From: Phaeobacter sp. G2
GTDB lineage: Bacteria; Pseudomonadota; Alphaproteobacteria; Rhodobacterales; Rhodobacteraceae
Length of the DNA: 64,000 nt
Reading direction: 5' to 3'
Assembly (NCBI GenBank): GCA_025163595.1
Contig: CP104100.1
Coordinates: 3,658,001 to 3,722,000 of the forward strand
Every line of letters starts with the position of its first letter. The stretch's first letter is position 1. This document shows, one piece after another, positions 61,835-64,000 of the stretch. The notes under the pieces were generated by a model. It searched no databases and had not been told where the DNA came from. It worked only from the letters and a program-made list of their open reading frames with translations. The translations under genes and the position numbers were made by a program.

Positions 61835-62271
61835 TTTCCAATACCTTTATGAACCCACCTAGCCGAATCATACCTCCCGCTCTTATGCAATACAGTTAGC
61901 GCTAACGATTGCGCAAGAGAAGCCCCAACTGTGAATGTTTTGGCATCCCCAGCAGGGCATAAAGTGGCGGGGCAGTCTAGGCGCTGCAGGTATAGGCCAC
62001 CTCACTTCCAGCCCCGCCCGCAATCAGTAAATCGCAGAGCTTTCGCCCCCGCAAAGCCGCCGCGCCTACTGCAGACCGCTGTTTTGCAATGCAGAGCTTG
62101 CCCAGTGTTGCGCGCACCATCGCAATGGAACAAAGTGACATGTAGACTGGCAAACAGGGCCTGCCCCGTACATGAGGGATGTCTGGGCCGACATGGCAGC
62201 GCGTCACATCGGCCACAAAAGACCTCCGCTCCCTGACCGCCTGGGTTCACTGGACAGTCCGGTCTCCCGCG
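61835..62271. other. Intergenic region with pgi operator, no gene called
   Basis: 437 bp between the pgi start and the sulfatase stop. It holds the pgi promoter and the palindrome above. Small frames on both strands (for example reverse 61977-62216) have no ribosome site and no family likeness. Confidence 0.4.
61895..61906. promoter_or_regulatory. LacI-type operator palindrome before pgi
   Basis: GTTAGCGCTAAC, a perfect 12-bp dyad with a central CpG, 61 bp before pgi. This is the shape of LacI/GalR-family operators. No LacI-type gene is in the window. Confidence 0.6.
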
Positions 62272-63921
62272 TTACCCCGGCCGCCCTGCCGGAACCAGGC
62301 TGCTAAAGGGTTTGCCGGTGGCCTCTTCGTATTCCTGCTCATCCCAGAATCCGATCAGAATACCGCCCTCTGCTGCAATTTTCTGGCGGGCCAGAACTGC
62401 AGATGTCGCGGTTATCCGGGTGTGGTGCCGTCGCGCCCAATCCAGCAGCGCCGCCTCCATCCGGGCGCGCACCGCAATGTGGTCTGCCTGCTCCGAAGCG
62501 CCCAGATCTTTCACTTCCTGCGGGTCGGTTTCCAGATCGAACAGCACCGGTCGGAAGCCTTCGCAGCGGATAAATTTCCACCGTCCATCAAATATCATCA
62601 CCGTATGAGCATGTTCCTGCGCCACGCCCAGCGCGCGGGCCATATCGGACCAGTGATAGTCATGTTCGCTGATCGCATAGCGTCTGGAAAAGCCTTCTGT
62701 CCCGTTCAGGATCGGTGTCAGATCGCGCCCTTCAATGATATGCGGCTTGGCCTCGCAGCCCAGCGCATTCATAAATGTGGGTGCCAGATCAATCATTTCG
62801 ACCAGCTCTTCGCAGATGGACCCGCGCGAGGCATCCGCCTCGCTGCGGGGGTCTGCAATGATCAGCGGCACTTTGGCGGCAACATCGTGGTAGAAATCCT
62901 TGTCGCCCATCCAGTGATCGCCCATGTAATCGCCGTGATCCGAGGTAAAGGCGATGATGGTATTCTCGCTCAAGCCCGCCGCCTCCATCCAGGCAAAAAG
63001 CCGACCGAGGTTATCATCGAGCTGCTTGATCAGCCCCATATAGGCCGGGATCACATGTTCACGCACATGGTCGCGGGCAAAGCTGCGACAGACACGGGCG
63101 TTCAGATAGGCCTGCATCAGGGGGTGATCGGTGTCGCGCTCCGCTTCAGAGCGGACCGGAGCGATGACGTGCTCTGGCCCATACATATCATGGTAGGGCT
63201 TTGGCACGATGTAGGGCCAATGGGGTTTGATATAGGACAGGTGGCACATCCAGGGACGTCCATCCGCAGTAGCCTCAGTCATGAAATCAATGGCGCGATT
63301 GGTCATATAGGCGGTCTCGGAATGCTCTTCGGGCACATCCGCAGGCAAGCGCGAGTTTTTCAGTAGCCAGGCCGACAGCCGTTCGCCATTTTCATCCAGG
63401 CCCGAATTGGCAAAATCACCCCAGGGGTTTTCTGACTTAAAGCCGTTTTCCACCAGATAGTCATCATAGGCAGACCATTTTTGGCGGGCGCTATCAGGGT
63501 GCAGACCATCGTCACGCTCAAAAGGGTCAAAACCACATTCAGACCGGCTGACGCCAATCGTGCTGTCGGGATCAATGCCAAGCCAGGCCATGCCCTCCAG
63601 ATCTGCGGTCATATGGGTTTTTCCAACCAAAACCGCCCGCGCACCTGCCTCGCGCAGGTGATCGCCCAAGGTGGGTTCCCCAACCCGCAGCGGCATACCA
63701 TTCCAGGTTGAGCCATGGCTGCGCACATAGCGCCCGGTATAGGCCGACATCCGCGACGGACCGCAGACCGGCGACTGGATATAGGCCTTGTTGAATTGCA
63801 CCCCGCGTTTTGCCAGGGCATCAATATGCGGTGTATGCAGGTGCGGGTGACCATAGCAGCTCAGGTAATCAAACCGCAGTTGATCGGCCATAATCCACAA
63901 AACATTGGGGCGTTTGGTCAT
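62272..63921 (-). CDS. Sulfatase / phosphonate monoester hydrolase-family enzyme
   Basis: 549 residues, no signal peptide. Alkaline-phosphatase superfamily: metal site MADQLRFDYLSCYG (Asp near residue 12), formylglycine motif SPVCGPSRMSAYTGRYV (Cys near residue 53; C-x-P-x-R), later FTSDHGDYMGDHWMGDKDFY with the second metal ligands. The Cys must be converted to formylglycine by an FGE-type enzyme not present here. The cytoplasmic form and sequence style fit the sulfatase and phosphonate-monoester-hydrolase branch; the substrate is open. GGAGGAGG lies just before the ATG, which also overlaps the stop of the upstream gene. Confidence 0.9.
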   Translation of the reverse strand: MTKRPNVLWIMADQLRFDYLSCYGHPHLHTPHIDALAKRGVQFNKAYIQSPVCGPSRMSAYTGRYVRSHGSTWNGMPLRVGEPTLGDHLREAGARAVLVGKTHMTADLEGMAWLGIDPDSTIGVSRSECGFDPFERDDGLHPDSARQKWSAYDDYLVENGFKSENPWGDFANSGLDENGERLSAWLLKNSRLPADVPEEHSETAYMTNRAIDFMTEATADGRPWMCHLSYIKPHWPYIVPKPYHDMYGPEHVIAPVRSEAERDTDHPLMQAYLNARVCRSFARDHVREHVIPAYMGLIKQLDDNLGRLFAWMEAAGLSENTIIAFTSDHGDYMGDHWMGDKDFYHDVAAKVPLIIADPRSEADASRGSICEELVEMIDLAPTFMNALGCEAKPHIIEGRDLTPILNGTEGFSRRYAISEHDYHWSDMARALGVAQEHAHTVMIFDGRWKFIRCEGFRPVLFDLETDPQEVKDLGASEQADHIAVRARMEAALLDWARRHHTRITATSAVLARQKIAAEGGILIGFWDEQEYEEATGKPFSSLVPAGRPG

Positions 63922-64000
63922 GGTTCTTTCTCCTCCTCCAGCAGATCATCTCCTCGGGCAAAGATATTCGTCTCGTCCCGGTCCTGCCTGGCCTTCATTT
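63918..64000 (-). CDS. C-terminus of an upstream gene, partial
   Basis: The reverse-strand frame entering from the window edge codes for 26 residues (ending DDLLEEEKEP) and stops in an ATGA overlap with the sulfatase start. The overlap and the ribosome site inside its last codons suggest a translated, coupled gene. Too little is present to identify it. Confidence 0.5.
   Translation of the reverse strand, partial: MKARQDRDETNIFARGDDLLEEEKEP

Noticed and set aside
61977..62216. 79-codon reverse frame between pgi and the sulfatase
   Set aside because: No ribosome site, no family resemblance, Cys-rich composition typical of noncoding GC-rich DNA.
62179..63366. 395-codon forward open frame
   Set aside because: It lies wholly antisense to the sulfatase-family gene, which has full family motifs and a strong ribosome site; the forward product has no family likeness.
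1..64000. CRISPR arrays, tRNA or rRNA genes, insertion sequences, prophage
   Set aside because: Looked for repeat-spacer periodicity, tRNA cloverleaf arms, transposase or integrase motifs; found none. The only tandem repeats are the short ones listed.

Overview
The window reads as about 64 kb of chromosome from a marine alphaproteobacterium of the Roseobacter group (Rhodobacteraceae, near Phaeobacter, Leisingera or Ruegeria). This rests on the GC-rich coding style, the fused single-chain indolepyruvate ferredoxin oxidoreductase beside an Lrp gene, a complete C-P lyase cluster, a tungstate-type transporter, Entner-Doudoroff genes, and many tightly packed operons with 4-nt ATGA overlaps. I saw no rRNA, tRNA, CRISPR array, transposase or prophage. 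Species cannot be fixed from the sequence alone.

Layout. 1-8.2 kb: a truncated ABC exporter gene with a degenerate nucleotide site, a DUF3307 membrane protein, a divergent Lrp/indolepyruvate oxidoreductase pair, a TetR regulator, a glutathione S-transferase and a small methyltransferase. 8.5-15.8 kb: a five-gene operon for a peptide/oligosaccharide-type ABC importer that ends in a class III CoA-transferase. 16-18.4 kb: a large MscS-type channel. 18.75-25.3 kb: a seven-gene operon in which every junction is a 4-nt overlap (four glycosyltransferases, a histidine phosphatase, a polysaccharide deacetylase, a methyltransferase), apparently for an unassigned glycan or glycolipid. 25.5-27.6 kb: a secreted DUF333-amidohydrolase fusion.

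27.9-35.9 kb: C-P lyase genes phnGHIJKLN and phnM, with divergent phnF, a 2H-phosphoesterase (DUF1045) gene on the opposite strand, and a hidden 59-residue single-TM protein gene between phnI and phnJ. Candidate PhnF and PhoB sites lie between phnF and phnG. 36-38.2 kb: tupBCA. 38.6-42.2 kb: nadABC for de novo NAD synthesis. 42.2-46.3 kb: a CocE-type hydrolase, an HTH regulator and a second class III CoA-transferase.

46.4-50.3 kb: a five-gene operon of two zinc-ribbon DUF4178 proteins, a tiny membrane protein, a DUF350 protein and a membrane-fused spermidine-synthase-like enzyme. This and the seven-gene glycan operon are the best candidates for poorly described systems. 50.7-53 kb: a DUF1127 protein and a chemoreceptor with a repeat-bearing tail. 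53.2-56.6 kb: a ggt, TauE/SafE and GntR operon with a 23-bp palindrome upstream. 56.8-61.8 kb: pgi-zwf-edd, feeding glucose 6-phosphate into the Entner-Doudoroff route, with a LacI-type palindrome upstream but no pgl or eda here. 62.3-64 kb: a sulfatase-family hydrolase and the tail of a coupled upstream gene.
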